Under the pieces are notes generated by a model. It was not told where the DNA came from, made no database searches, and was given only the letters and a program-made list of their open reading frames with translations. From contig NZ_BLBG01000001.1 in NCBI RefSeq assembly GCF_009687905.1, positions 310,001-374,000 on the forward strand: 64,000 nucleotides of DNA, in the 5' to 3' direction. Origin of the DNA: Lacticaseibacillus zhaodongensis. GTDB taxonomy: Bacteria; Bacillota; Bacilli; Lactobacillales; Lactobacillaceae. The position numbers and the translations under genes were made by a program. Positions within the stretch are counted from its first letter, which is position 1, and every line of letters begins with the position of its first letter. Positions 1 through 8,286 of this stretch are shown here, one piece after another.

Positions 1-239
1 CCGGTAAGAATATTGGGATTTATGACCAAAACGGCAATATTATCGAGGATGAATTAGCCACCATTGCGCGGGTCGGAACTGAGCACCTGATTTTCGAAGC
101 GCCACTGAAGAGTCAGCAGGCCGCTTTGATTTTGCAGTTCGGCCCGCAGGTGAACCTCGGGAACATTGCCACTGATGAGGCCACGTCGGTCGAAACCTTA
201 CGCCGCGGTTTGCGGGCCGATACAGTGGGGCGAATTTAA
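1..239 (+). CDS. ComA-like phosphosulfolactate synthase, 3' end (partial)
   Basis: Only the last 78 codons are present; the reading frame starts at base 3 and ends with TAA at 237-239. The tail carries IFEAP, a following QQ, FGPQVNLGNI and LRRGLRADT, which I recognise as the C-terminal pattern of the ComA family of (2R)-phospho-3-sulfolactate synthases. These TIM-barrel enzymes add sulfite to phosphoenolpyruvate. The stop codon overlaps the ATG of the next gene by one base, so the two are probably translated together. Lactobacilli are not known to make coenzyme M, so the physiological product is unclear; related Bacillus enzymes make sulfolactate. The family call rests on remembered consensus, not on an alignment. 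Confidence 0.7.
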   Translation, partial: GKNIGIYDQNGNIIEDELATIARVGTEHLIFEAPLKSQQAALILQFGPQVNLGNIATDEATSVETLRRGLRADTVGRI

Positions 240-889
240 TGAAACGGATATTCATCATTCGGCACGGCAAAACGGCGTGGAACCTCGAGAAACGCCTGCA
301 AGGTGCTCATGCCGACAGCGAATTGCTCACTGATGACCTGACCGGCTATAAGCAATTGGCCCATTACTTGGCTGATTATCATTTTGCCGGGGTGTACTCC
401 AGTCCGATTCGGCGGGCCACGCATACTGCCGAAATCGTGACGCAGGCGATGGGGTTGCATGGTGTGCACATTCAGCCACTGCCGGGGCTGACAGAAATTT
501 CCTTTGGCCAGTGGGAGGGCAAGCGGCGCGATGATTTGATTGCCCAGCACCGCGAATTATTCGTCAAACTCTCGCATCGTGAAGATGACCCGCGGTTGCA
601 GGCGCTTGGCATGGAATCTTTCGCCGCAGCCGGGCAGCGCTTCACGCAGGCACTGCGTGATATTGCGGGTCAACTTGGTGCCGATGACAATGCCCTAGTG
701 GTTACCCACGGTGGAATTGGTCAGTTAGGAATTCGGACCGCAACTGGTAACGACCGCTTGCTCGGGCTGAAGAACCTGTCCACATCCATTGTTGCGTTTA
801 AGGATGGGCAATTTTATCTTGATGTGTACAACCAGACCGCGTACCTGAAGAATGTTGATTTAAATGAAGGCAATGTTTCTATTCTCTAG
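239..889 (+). CDS. Histidine phosphatase family protein (phosphoglycerate mutase-like)
   Basis: A 216-residue cytosolic protein of the histidine phosphatase superfamily. The phosphohistidine motif RHG sits at residues 8-10 within FIIRHGKTAWN. The second catalytic histidine lies in VVTHGG near residue 158, and an SSPIRRATHTA segment carries the usual arginine. Such enzymes remove phosphate from small molecules. Its one-base overlap with the ComA-like gene suggests that it dephosphorylates that enzyme's product or a related metabolite. This is an inference from context; the true ComB phosphatase belongs to a different fold. A terminator hairpin follows directly, so this is the last gene of the unit. 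Confidence 0.8.
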   Translation: MKRIFIIRHGKTAWNLEKRLQGAHADSELLTDDLTGYKQLAHYLADYHFAGVYSSPIRRATHTAEIVTQAMGLHGVHIQPLPGLTEISFGQWEGKRRDDLIAQHRELFVKLSHREDDPRLQALGMESFAAAGQRFTQALRDIAGQLGADDNALVVTHGGIGQLGIRTATGNDRLLGLKNLSTSIVAFKDGQFYLDVYNQTAYLKNVDLNEGNVSIL

Positions 890-900
890 GGTCAGTAGTT

Positions 901-942
901 CAAAATAACCGTTATGGCAACAATGCTGTAGCGGTTATTTTG
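901..942 (+). terminator. Rho-independent terminator after the phosphatase gene
   Basis: Perfect 11-bp inverted repeat, 901-911 with 932-942 (CAAAATAACCG and CGGTTATTTTG), around a 20-base loop, starting 12 bases after the stop codon. The A/T-rich arms supply the U-rich 3' side. Confidence 0.75.
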
Positions 943-1074
943 GTGCGGTGGAGATTAATTGCCTATGCTTTGCGCCTATACTAAGAGATTCAATATAAGC
1001 ATTCGACATAGTGGACGGATGGCTTTACTCTTAAATCATTAGCAATTAACTCAAGTTGAGAAGAGGCAAAATTA

Positions 1075-1818
1075 ATGATTAAAGATAAAGTTGTTGTCAT
1101 CACCGGCGCATCTAGTGGGATTGGTGCCGAAACCGCCAAGTTGCTGGCAAGTCAGGGCGCCAAGGTAGTTCTCGGTGCCCGGCGTGTAGAAAAATTGCGG
1201 GCCTTGACCAACGAAATCAAGGTCGCTGGTGGTGAGGCGGTTTACCGCGTGACTAATGTGGTGCAGCCAGAGGACAGCGTTGAGCTGGTCAAGCTCGCCC
1301 AGGACACTTTTGGCTGCATCGACGTGATGTTCTTGAATGCCGGTTTGATGCCGAACTCACCACTGTCAGAACTCAAGACTGATGAGTGGAACCAGATGGT
1401 CGACGTTAACTTGAAGGGTGTCCTGAACGGGATTGCCGCCGCCTTGCCAATTTTTAAGGCGCAAAAGTCCGGGCACTTCATCGCAACGAGTTCCGTTGCC
1501 GGTTTGAAGGCTTACCCTGGTGGTGCTGTTTACGGTGCGACCAAGTGGGCCGTTCGCGACCTGATGGAAGTGTTGCGCATGGAGTCGGCGCAGGAGCACA
1601 GTAACATTCGCACTGCGACGATTTACCCGGCCGCGATCAAGACGGAACTGCTGAAGACGATTACAGATCCACAGTCTGCTAAGGATATGCAACAGACCTA
1701 TGATGCGTACGAAATCACCCCGGACCGGGTGGCCAAGGTGGTGGCTTTTGCCATCGACATGCCGGAAGACACCAACGTTAACGAGTTCACAGTTGGGCCA
1801 ACGAACCAGCCATGGTAA
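1075..1818 (+). CDS. SDR family NAD(P)-dependent oxidoreductase
   Basis: A 247-residue classical short-chain dehydrogenase. The N-terminal Rossmann motif GASSGIG is at residues 11-17, the NAG motif follows in FLNAGLMP, the catalytic serine is in the ATSSVAG segment, and Tyr/Lys are in YGATKWA. The length matches single-domain classical SDRs. The ATG at 1075 follows a GAAGAGG-type ribosome binding site. The substrate cannot be read from sequence; close lactobacillar relatives are annotated only as SDR oxidoreductases. It is monocistronic, between two terminators. Confidence 0.88.
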   Translation: MIKDKVVVITGASSGIGAETAKLLASQGAKVVLGARRVEKLRALTNEIKVAGGEAVYRVTNVVQPEDSVELVKLAQDTFGCIDVMFLNAGLMPNSPLSELKTDEWNQMVDVNLKGVLNGIAAALPIFKAQKSGHFIATSSVAGLKAYPGGAVYGATKWAVRDLMEVLRMESAQEHSNIRTATIYPAAIKTELLKTITDPQSAKDMQQTYDAYEITPDRVAKVVAFAIDMPEDTNVNEFTVGPTNQPW

Positions 1819-1848
1819 TGGGTTAGGGTTTTAGAAGATACTTTTTAG

Positions 1849-1882
1849 CAGGCACTAGTCCGGATGGGGCTGGTGCCTGTTT
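1849..1882 (+). terminator. Terminator after the SDR gene
   Basis: Inverted repeat CAGGCAC (1849-1855) with GTGCCTG (1873-1879), extendable by wobble pairs, followed by TTT. Confidence 0.6.
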
Positions 1883-1987
1883 AAGCATTTTGCCGATTTT
1901 GTCCTTGCCATGCAGCTAAGGACAGGGTTTACACTGAAGTTAACAACGCGGAAGCAGTCTTTTCGCTAGACAAAATAAGGAGCGGAC

Positions 1988-2854
1988 ATGACAACATATC
2001 AAGATCAGTATTTTGAAGGCGAACGGTCATTGTTTGCCGAACATGACGCAACAATCACGAACACGACTTTTGGCCCGGGTGAATCCCCGCTGAAGGAGAG
2101 CAGCAACATCACGCTGCGCGATTCGATTTTCAAGTGGAAGTACCCGCTGTGGTATAGCAAGCACATCAAGGTCGACCACAGCATTTTTGAGACCATGAGC
2201 CGCTCGGGTATCTGGTACACGACGGACATTGCCATCACGAACAGCACGCTGCAGGCGCCAAAATTATTCCGGCGCAGCCAGCAGATCAAGCTCGACCACG
2301 TACATTTTAGCGATGCGCAGGAGACTCTGTGGAGTTGTGACGATGTGCGGCTGACCGATGTGCAGGCAAGCGGGGATTACTTCGGCATGAACAGCAGCAA
2401 TCTCTACTTGGACCACGTGAACCTAGTGGGTAACTACTGTTTCGATGGGGCCAAGAACGTTGAGGTCCACAATTCCACTTTTGTCTCTAAGGACGCCTTC
2501 TGGAACTGCGAGAACGTCACGATTTATGATTCAACCATCAACGGGGAGTACCTCGGTTGGAACACCAAGCACCTGACGCTCATCAACTGCACCATCGAGA
2601 GCGACCAGGGGCTGTGCTACATCGACCACCTGACCATGAAGAACTGCAAGCTGCTGCGGACCGACTTGGCCTTTGAATACTGCAGTGACATCGATGCGGA
2701 TATCACGACCGCCATCATGAGTGTGAAGAACCCAATCAGCGGCACGATTCGCGCGCAGAGTATCGGCACGCTGATTCAGGACGACCCCAAGCTGGACACA
2801 AGTAAGGTCAAAATTGTGACCGCAACGCCAATTGGTAACGGGGAGGTGGCGTAA
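1988..2854 (+). CDS. DUF3737 family protein (right-handed beta-helix)
   Basis: A 288-residue protein made almost wholly of short repeats of the pattern 'hydrophobic-x-(N/D)-S/C-x-F/I', for example ITNTTF, LRDSIF, ITNSTL, VHNSTF, IYDSTI and LINCTI. This rhythm is that of a right-handed parallel beta-helix, and the opening and central motifs match the DUF3737 family as I know it. No signal peptide or membrane segment is seen, so it is probably cytosolic. The function is unknown. Its TAA overlaps the ATG of the following aminotransferase by one base, which implies translational coupling; the same pairing is common in lactobacilli. The start follows AAGGAGCGG. Confidence 0.82.
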   Translation: MTTYQDQYFEGERSLFAEHDATITNTTFGPGESPLKESSNITLRDSIFKWKYPLWYSKHIKVDHSIFETMSRSGIWYTTDIAITNSTLQAPKLFRRSQQIKLDHVHFSDAQETLWSCDDVRLTDVQASGDYFGMNSSNLYLDHVNLVGNYCFDGAKNVEVHNSTFVSKDAFWNCENVTIYDSTINGEYLGWNTKHLTLINCTIESDQGLCYIDHLTMKNCKLLRTDLAFEYCSDIDADITTAIMSVKNPISGTIRAQSIGTLIQDDPKLDTSKVKIVTATPIGNGEVA

Positions 2855-4005
2855 TGTTTGATTTCACGCACGCACCGCAGCGGCGGCACAGTGATTCCAT
2901 CAAGTGGCACGTTCAGGACGACGAGCTGCCGATGTGGATCGCCGACATGGATTTCCAGACGGCCCCGGCCATCGTTAGCGCGATGCAGCGGAAGCTGGAA
3001 CTGGGCGCATTCGGTTACGAAGAGCCCCAGGCGGATTATTTTGGCGCCGTTGCGCAGTGGTACCAGCATGTCCACCACGCCACTGCTGACCCCGAGTGGA
3101 TGACCTTCACAACCGGTGTCATTCCGGCAATTTCGGCAATTGTCCGCCGCATCAGCCACATCGGCGACAACGTGCTGGTGCAGGCACCAGTCTACAATAT
3201 GTTCTACCACTCCATCGAAAACAATGGCCGCCACGTCCTGTCCTCCGACTTGGTCTATACGAAGGGTCAGTACGCCGTTGATTGGGCCGACCTCGAGCAA
3301 AAGCTGGCCGAGCCGCTGACGACCCTGATGATTCTCTGCAACCCGCACAACCCGATTGGCAGGGTCTGGACGCGGGCTGAATTGACGCGCATTGCTACGC
3401 TCTGCCAGCAGCACCACGTTGTCTTGCTCTCCGATGAGATTCACGGCGACTTGGTCCTGAACGGGCCAGACTACACACCAGTCTTCAGCCTGGATGCGGA
3501 GCTGGCACAGACCACGATCACGCTCGTCTCACCGAGCAAAACCTTCAACGTGGCGGCGCTGCACGCGGCAACGGCCATTGTGCCGAACACCAACCTGCAC
3601 GCGAGTGTGGACCGCGGCCTGAATAGTGATGAAGTCGCCGAGCCGAACCTGCTGGCGATTCCGGGAACTATTGCCGCGTACACAAAGGGCGAGGAATGGC
3701 TGCAAGCTTTGAAGCAGCAACTGTGGCGTAATCACCAGTTGGTTACCGAGTTTGTGGCCCGAGAACTGCCTAGTGTGCACGTTGCTTCCGGTCCGGCCAC
3801 TTACCTGATCTGGCTTGACATTAGCAGCTACGGTAAGAGTGCCACGGAGCTCACCCAGCAGATTCGGGAGCGGAGTGGGCTGATCCTGTCGGACGGTTCC
3901 GAATACCGTGGTAATGGCAGTCACTTCTTGCGGCTGAATTTTGCTTGTCCGGAGGCGATGCTGAAGGACGGGCTGCAGCGGCTGAAGAAGGGGCTCGCGG
4001 AGTAA
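2854..4005 (+). CDS. MalY/PatB family PLP-dependent aminotransferase (probable cystathionine beta-lyase)
   Basis: A 383-residue fold-type I PLP enzyme. The N-terminus carries DELPMWIADMDF, the signature of the MalY/PatB branch. The CNPHNPIGR segment, the LSDEIHGD cofactor site and the PLP-binding lysine in SPSKTFN (near residue 230) are intact. Members of this branch cleave C-S bonds of cystathionine or cysteine, giving homocysteine or sulfide, pyruvate and ammonia; some act as aminotransferases. It is the second gene of a two-gene operon with the DUF3737 protein, and a terminator lies 22 bases downstream. Confidence 0.88.
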   Translation: MFDFTHAPQRRHSDSIKWHVQDDELPMWIADMDFQTAPAIVSAMQRKLELGAFGYEEPQADYFGAVAQWYQHVHHATADPEWMTFTTGVIPAISAIVRRISHIGDNVLVQAPVYNMFYHSIENNGRHVLSSDLVYTKGQYAVDWADLEQKLAEPLTTLMILCNPHNPIGRVWTRAELTRIATLCQQHHVVLLSDEIHGDLVLNGPDYTPVFSLDAELAQTTITLVSPSKTFNVAALHAATAIVPNTNLHASVDRGLNSDEVAEPNLLAIPGTIAAYTKGEEWLQALKQQLWRNHQLVTEFVARELPSVHVASGPATYLIWLDISSYGKSATELTQQIRERSGLILSDGSEYRGNGSHFLRLNFACPEAMLKDGLQRLKKGLAE

Positions 4006-4027
4006 GGATGATTTTGAATCTGCATGG

Positions 4028-4058
4028 AAAAGCCGCCTCATGACTTGGGGCGGCTTTA
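4028..4058 (+). terminator. Terminator after the aminotransferase gene
   Basis: 9-bp perfect stem AAAGCCGCC (4029-4037) with GGCGGCTTT (4049-4057), 11-base loop, ending in TTTAAT. Confidence 0.75.
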
Positions 4059-4153
4059 ATGTCCGCAGAACGCTTAGCTGACTGCCTGCAACGAATTCGC
4101 GTTACACTTGAGACTGCAGGCGAAACACGTGCTGAGCTGAAAGGCGTAATTTT

Positions 4154-4409
4154 GCTTCGGGACATATTTCTAAATATGCGCAGCGACCCGCTGTAACCCG
4201 CGCCAGAACAGCGTTTGCGTCGATGGCAAAAATATGGCGACAACACACATCATGGTTTGCTTATGGTAAATTTTGGGATGATTTATAAGCGCCACATCCG
4301 GTGTGGATGGTTTATATTGCGACCTTCCATATTTTGTAACAATCGCGCAGCCCGCGTGGTTGTAGCTTTTTCAACGCATATTGCGTAAAATTGAAAATAT
4401 GTCCCGAAG
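4154..4409. mobile_element. MITE-like 256-bp element with 15-bp terminal inverted repeats
   Basis: CTTCGGGACATATTT at 4155-4169 is repeated exactly in inverted orientation at 4395-4409. Interior segments also mirror each other imperfectly (AAAATATGG near 4226-4234 against CCATATTTT near 4326-4334). A central dyad CCACATCCGGTGTGG lies near 4292. The outer flanks carry AATTTT on both sides, which could be a short target duplication. No transposase reading frame is inside. The element fills most of the 412-bp gap before the permease gene and may shape its leader or promoter. A non-autonomous transposon is the simplest reading; a long regulatory cruciform is the alternative. Confidence 0.5.
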
Positions 4410-4471
4410 AATTTTTGACCATAGCACCGGTCCGGCGTTTGGCCGCGACCGCTCGGCAGAGGAGGAACGCA

Positions 4472-5830
4472 ATGCAACAGGAGCCAGAACAAAAACTTGC
4501 CCGCAATCTCAAAGGACGGCACGTGCAGCTAATTGCTATCGGCGGCACGATTGGCACCGGCCTGTTCCTCGGTGCCGGCCAGTCGATTCACGTCGCCGGG
4601 CCCTCGCTCCTGCTTGCGTATCTGCTGACGGGGCTGGTGTGCTTCCTCATGATGCGCGCAATGGGCGAGCTGCTCATGTCGGACCTCACCCAACATACAT
4701 TTGTCGATTTCATCAAGCGTTACCTGGGTGAAAAGGCGAGCTTTGTGACCGGCTGGACCTACTGGCTGTGCTGGCTGGCACTGGCGATGGCGGAGGTCAC
4801 CGCGATTGGGCTCTACATCCGCTTCTGGTTCCCGAGCCTGCCGCAGTGGGTGCCGGGGCTGATTGCCGTGGTGCTCTTGCTGCTGATCAACTTGCTCTCC
4901 GTGGGCCTGTTCGGCGAGACGGAATTCTGGTTATCTTTGATCAAAATTGCCGCCATCGTCGGGCTCATCGTCATCGGCTGCTGGATGATTGCGGTGCATT
5001 ACCCAACGGCCAGCGGGCACGCGGCCGTGACCAACCTGGTCAGTCACGGTGGCTTCTTCCCCAAGGGCCTGCACGGCTTTTTGGCCTCGTTCCAGATGGT
5101 GATTTTCAGCTTTACCGGCATTGAGGTCGTGAGCCTGACCGCCGGCGAAGCGCTGGAACCGGAGAAGGTGATTCCGGAGGCCATTAGGAAGGTGATGCTG
5201 TGGATGATTCTGCTGTACTTCGGGGCGCTGGCGGTTATCATGTGCATTTACCCCTGGTCAGCGGTGACGCCTAACTCGAGTCCGTTTGTCCAGGTGTTCA
5301 GCAGCGTCGGCATCAAGGCGGCGGCGAACATCATCAACTTTGTCGTCCTCACCGCGGCCGCATCGGCTTGCAGCTCAAGTTTGTACACCACGGGGCGGAT
5401 GCTGTACTCGCTGGCATTGGAGAGTAAAAGTCCAATGCTTAAGCCCTTCGGCAAGTTGTCGCGGCGGCAGATTCCCGCCAACGCGATTGTTGGTTCCGCT
5501 GTGGTCGTGGCGCTGGCGGTACTGCTGAACATTTTCCTGCCGAGCGCGGTGTTCACCTTGATCACCTCCGTAGCCACCACCAGTTTCCTCTTTGTGTGGG
5601 CGATGATCGTTCTCGCTCACATCAAGTACCGGCGCGTGACGCCGCGACTGACCAGTTACGTGGCGCCGTTCTATCCGGTCGCCGACTACCTAGTATTGGC
5701 GTTCTTTGCGGGTGTCATTGTTATCATGTTGCTAGCGAAAACGACGGCGATGCCGGTGTTGCTTGCTGTTGCCTGGCTGCTCGTGCTCACGGTTGGGAAA
5801 ATGGTGGGTGACCGCTATGCTCATGCTTAA
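4472..5830 (+). CDS. APC-family amino acid permease (CycA/AnsP-like)
   Basis: I place the start at ATG 4472, behind GAGGAGGAA, giving 452 residues; an in-frame upstream ATG at 4391 has no ribosome binding site and lies in the inverted-repeat element. The protein has about 12 hydrophobic segments. The first contains GGTIGTGLFLGAG, the APC substrate-binding loop, and EVTAIGLYIRFWFP resembles the D-serine/D-alanine/glycine and aspartate-type permeases. It is an integral membrane proton-amino-acid symporter; the precise substrate is not decided by sequence alone. It is monocistronic on the plus strand, convergent with the minus-strand gap region. Confidence 0.85.
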   Translation: MQQEPEQKLARNLKGRHVQLIAIGGTIGTGLFLGAGQSIHVAGPSLLLAYLLTGLVCFLMMRAMGELLMSDLTQHTFVDFIKRYLGEKASFVTGWTYWLCWLALAMAEVTAIGLYIRFWFPSLPQWVPGLIAVVLLLLINLLSVGLFGETEFWLSLIKIAAIVGLIVIGCWMIAVHYPTASGHAAVTNLVSHGGFFPKGLHGFLASFQMVIFSFTGIEVVSLTAGEALEPEKVIPEAIRKVMLWMILLYFGALAVIMCIYPWSAVTPNSSPFVQVFSSVGIKAAANIINFVVLTAAASACSSSLYTTGRMLYSLALESKSPMLKPFGKLSRRQIPANAIVGSAVVVALAVLLNIFLPSAVFTLITSVATTSFLFVWAMIVLAHIKYRRVTPRLTSYVAPFYPVADYLVLAFFAGVIVIMLLAKTTAMPVLLAVAWLLVLTVGKMVGDRYAHA

Positions 5831-5859
5831 CTGATATTAAAAACAGCTTCTCCGCGTGA

Positions 5860-6077
5860 CGTGAACCCCAAAATTTGAAAGCCTTGGTGTACTTTACGTA
5901 GGACTTACGTTTGGTAATGCCTTTAGTTCCATCATTGGCGTACATTTTTGGCCAGTTTGTGATGGCCTTGATGTTAACCTGATGCAGACGTGATTCTTCG
6001 GTGGGAGTATGAAGACCATTTTTAATTTCTCGAATGATAATTAGTCGGCTGTTGACCGTGGATTTTGATTTGGACAA
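5860..6077 (-). pseudogene. Remnant of an IS3-family OrfA (transposase helix-turn-helix)
   Basis: A minus-strand reading frame beginning at a TTG near 6077 encodes about 70 residues resembling the N-terminal helix-turn-helix of IS3-type OrfA proteins: IIIREIKNG, ESRLHQVNIKAITNWPKMYA, then GTKGITKRK and YTKAFKF. After TKAFKF the similarity stops and the frame runs into unrelated sequence towards the permease gene. No OrfB or terminal repeats are visible. The stretch is also more A/T-rich than its neighbours. I read it as a truncated insertion-sequence fragment. The family is recognised by pattern only. Confidence 0.45.
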
Positions 6078-6146
6078 CTAAATAACTTCTATTTAAAGGA
6101 TGTAGATATTTAATTGTCTCCCCAAACAGGACCATAGCAAATACAA

Positions 6147-6192
6147 CAAGCAGCATGGCAGTTTTCCCAAACGTGAAATGCCATGCTGCTTG
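6147..6192. terminator. Bidirectional terminator between permease/IS remnant and gap
   Basis: Perfect 14-bp inverted repeat: 6147-6160 (CAAGCAGCATGGCA) with 6179-6192, around an 18-base loop. On the minus strand it lies about 90 bases after the gap stop codon and is followed by TTGTATTTG. Confidence 0.7.
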
Positions 6193-6280
6193 CTTCAGTT
6201 ATAAGATTGGTGGGTTCGAAATATTTGTGAGACGTATCAGTTTGCGAGTGTTTGCTGTGATACTTACAGTTGCCTGCAGT

Positions 6281-7309
6281 TTAATTTAATTCGGCAAATT
6301 TCAGAAGTGTCCGGATCATCTGGCAGGTGAAGCCGTATTCGTTATCGTACCAAGCTACGGTTTTGATCAACTGTGTGTCGCCAGCCGTCACGATTTCGGT
6401 TTGGGTTGGATCAAACACAGACCCATAGGTGGTATTGATAATGTCCGCAGATACGATGTGATCTTCATTCCAGCCGAAACTTTCATTATCCTTGGTGTAG
6501 GGCTTGATGTGGGCGTTGACGTCGTTTGCGGTCAGATTATTAGTGTTGAGCACGGTGACGAGTTCGGTAAGGGAACCATCAGGTACTGGTACCCGCTGCG
6601 CGTGACCCTTCAGCTTGCCATTTAGACTTGGCAGTACTAAGCCAATCGCCTTAGCAGCGCCGGATGAGTGGGGAATTGTGCTGACGGCTGCGGAACGTGC
6701 AGCCCGCGGATTGCCACCACGAACGGGACCGTCGAGCAGCATCTGGGTACCGGTGTAGGCATGCACGGTGGTCATCGTGCCGGCAACGACCCCGAATTCT
6801 TTATCAAGTGCGTCAGCCATCGGTGCCAAGCAGTTTGTGGTGCAAGAACCGGCGGAAACAATCTTGTCGGCTGCAGTCAGGGTGTCATCGTTAACATTGT
6901 AGACGATTGTCTTAACGTCGTTGCCAGCGGGAGCCGAAATCAAAACCCGCTTTACCCCAGCATCAAGATGGGCCTGCGATTTTTCCGCTGAGGTGTAGAA
7001 GCCGGTACATTCGAGCACGAATTCAACCCCATCATTTTTGACCCAAGGAATCTTAGCGGCTTTTGGTTCGGCGTAGACATGGTACGCTTTGCCATTGACG
7101 ACAATCGCGTCATCCGTGGCGCTAACATCGGCGTCTAACGTACCGTGTGCACTATCGTATTTGAGCAGGTGGGCCAACATTGCGGGGCTGGTCAAATCGT
7201 TGATTGCCACAACCTCAATGCTCTTGGATTCCTTGTTCAATTCCAAGATGCGCCGGAAAGCCAAGCGCCCGATGCGACCAAAACCGTTAATACCAATTTT
7301 TACTGTCAT
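6281..7309 (-). CDS. gap: Glyceraldehyde-3-phosphate dehydrogenase (NAD, phosphorylating)
   Basis: The start is the ATG at 7309 behind AAGGAGGAAATTTTC, giving 342 residues; a longer frame upstream lacks support. The N-terminal INGFGRIGR Rossmann motif, the catalytic Cys156 in SAGSCTTNC and the C-terminal WYDNEYGF are all present. The enzyme oxidises glyceraldehyde 3-phosphate to 1,3-bisphosphoglycerate in cytosolic glycolysis. It stands alone rather than in the cggR-gap-pgk-tpi operon usual for lactobacilli, so it may be a second paralogue; that needs the rest of the genome. It diverges from the MmyB-type regulator gene at 7426. Confidence 0.95.
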   Translation of the reverse strand: MTVKIGINGFGRIGRLAFRRILELNKESKSIEVVAINDLTSPAMLAHLLKYDSAHGTLDADVSATDDAIVVNGKAYHVYAEPKAAKIPWVKNDGVEFVLECTGFYTSAEKSQAHLDAGVKRVLISAPAGNDVKTIVYNVNDDTLTAADKIVSAGSCTTNCLAPMADALDKEFGVVAGTMTTVHAYTGTQMLLDGPVRGGNPRAARSAAVSTIPHSSGAAKAIGLVLPSLNGKLKGHAQRVPVPDGSLTELVTVLNTNNLTANDVNAHIKPYTKDNESFGWNEDHIVSADIINTTYGSVFDPTQTEIVTAGDTQLIKTVAWYDNEYGFTCQMIRTLLKFAELN

Positions 7310-7425
7310 GAAAATTTCCTCCTTGTTGTTGTGTCCCTCTTGAACGGTTATAGTATGCAAGGAATGGAAATCATTATTAAGAGCGTGTTTATCAGGGGAT
7401 AAGTTATCCCACCTTGGAGGTTAAC

Positions 7426-8247
7426 GTGAACGAGAAAGTTTTAGGCCATTTTTTGCGCTACAAACGCGAGCATGTTGATCCCGCCGTGTACTCAATTGTC
7501 CCGGATAGTCGGCGGCGAACCCCCGGCTTGACTAGGGATGAGGTCGCGAGTATGGCGCACGTCAGCGTTGACTGGTATACGCGCATCGAACAGGGCCGCA
7601 GTAATGCGACACCATCAGCAGATGTCCTAACAGAGGTGTGCCGCGTGTTGCTCTTTGCGCGTCCGGAGGTTGAGTATGTGTTCAACCTGCTCAGCCTGGC
7701 GCCCCCGCGTGACGAGCGCAAGGGAGTAACTAACGCGGTCATGGACCTAATTGAGTCTCGTAACCCAAGCCCGGCCTTTGTCATGAATCAGAATCTCACG
7801 GTGCTTACGACCAACAAAGGCTTTCAGCAGTTGTACGGCGTTTGGGACCGGCAACTGCCATTGACCCGCAACTGGGTGTGGCGGACGTTTAATAGTGACT
7901 ATTTCCGGCAGAGCCTATCCGGTTGGGAGCAGTATTCCCAATACGTGACCGCCGTGTTTCGCAAAATTTACAGTGAAGATACTGATTCCAAGTTCTTGTC
8001 TGAACTATACACTGCTGTACAAGAAGATCAGGCATTTATGAACGCCTGGAATTCACTGGCGGTGTCGGATTTCAAAACGCAGTATTTGTTGTTGGATAAT
8101 CCCGATGTTGGGGAATTATATTTGATTGAGAACATTTTAGCGATTCCGGGAGCCAATCATTATGTCGTTTTTGAGGATGCTGGTGACCAGGCGACGCGGG
8201 TCAAATTAAAGCAGCTTGCGGCTAAAGCAGGTGACACAAAAAGCTGA
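7426..8247 (+). CDS. XRE-type regulator with MmyB-like ligand-binding domain
   Basis: The best start is GTG 7426, six bases after GGAGG (7416-7420), giving 273 residues; the open frame itself begins at a TTG inside that site. Residues 1-80 form an XRE helix-turn-helix marked by GLTRDEVASMAHVSVDWYTR and IEQGRS. The rest resembles the MmyB-like C-terminal domain (a PAS-like fold that can bind fatty acids), recognisable by SPAFVMNQNLTVLTTNKG and ending with FEDAGDQATRVKLKQLA. Such proteins control a neighbouring gene; here the divergent neighbour is gap, but regulation of gap is only inferred from position. Confidence 0.82.
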   Translation: MNEKVLGHFLRYKREHVDPAVYSIVPDSRRRTPGLTRDEVASMAHVSVDWYTRIEQGRSNATPSADVLTEVCRVLLFARPEVEYVFNLLSLAPPRDERKGVTNAVMDLIESRNPSPAFVMNQNLTVLTTNKGFQQLYGVWDRQLPLTRNWVWRTFNSDYFRQSLSGWEQYSQYVTAVFRKIYSEDTDSKFLSELYTAVQEDQAFMNAWNSLAVSDFKTQYLLLDNPDVGELYLIENILAIPGANHYVVFEDAGDQATRVKLKQLAAKAGDTKS

Positions 8248-8267
8248 GATTAATTCTCAGCTTTTTT
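8238..8267 (+). terminator. Terminator overlapping the end of the MmyB-type gene
   Basis: AAAAGCTGAGA pairs with TCTCAGCTTTT around a 5-base loop, followed by a T run. The stop codon at 8245-8247 lies within the stem. Confidence 0.85.
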
Positions 8268-8286
8268 GAATCGTTTTGTTCAATTG

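Noticed and set aside
4391-4471. Upstream start of the permease at ATG 4391
   Set aside because: No ribosome binding site, lies in the inverted-repeat end, and adds residues unlike the family; ATG 4472 has AGGAGG.
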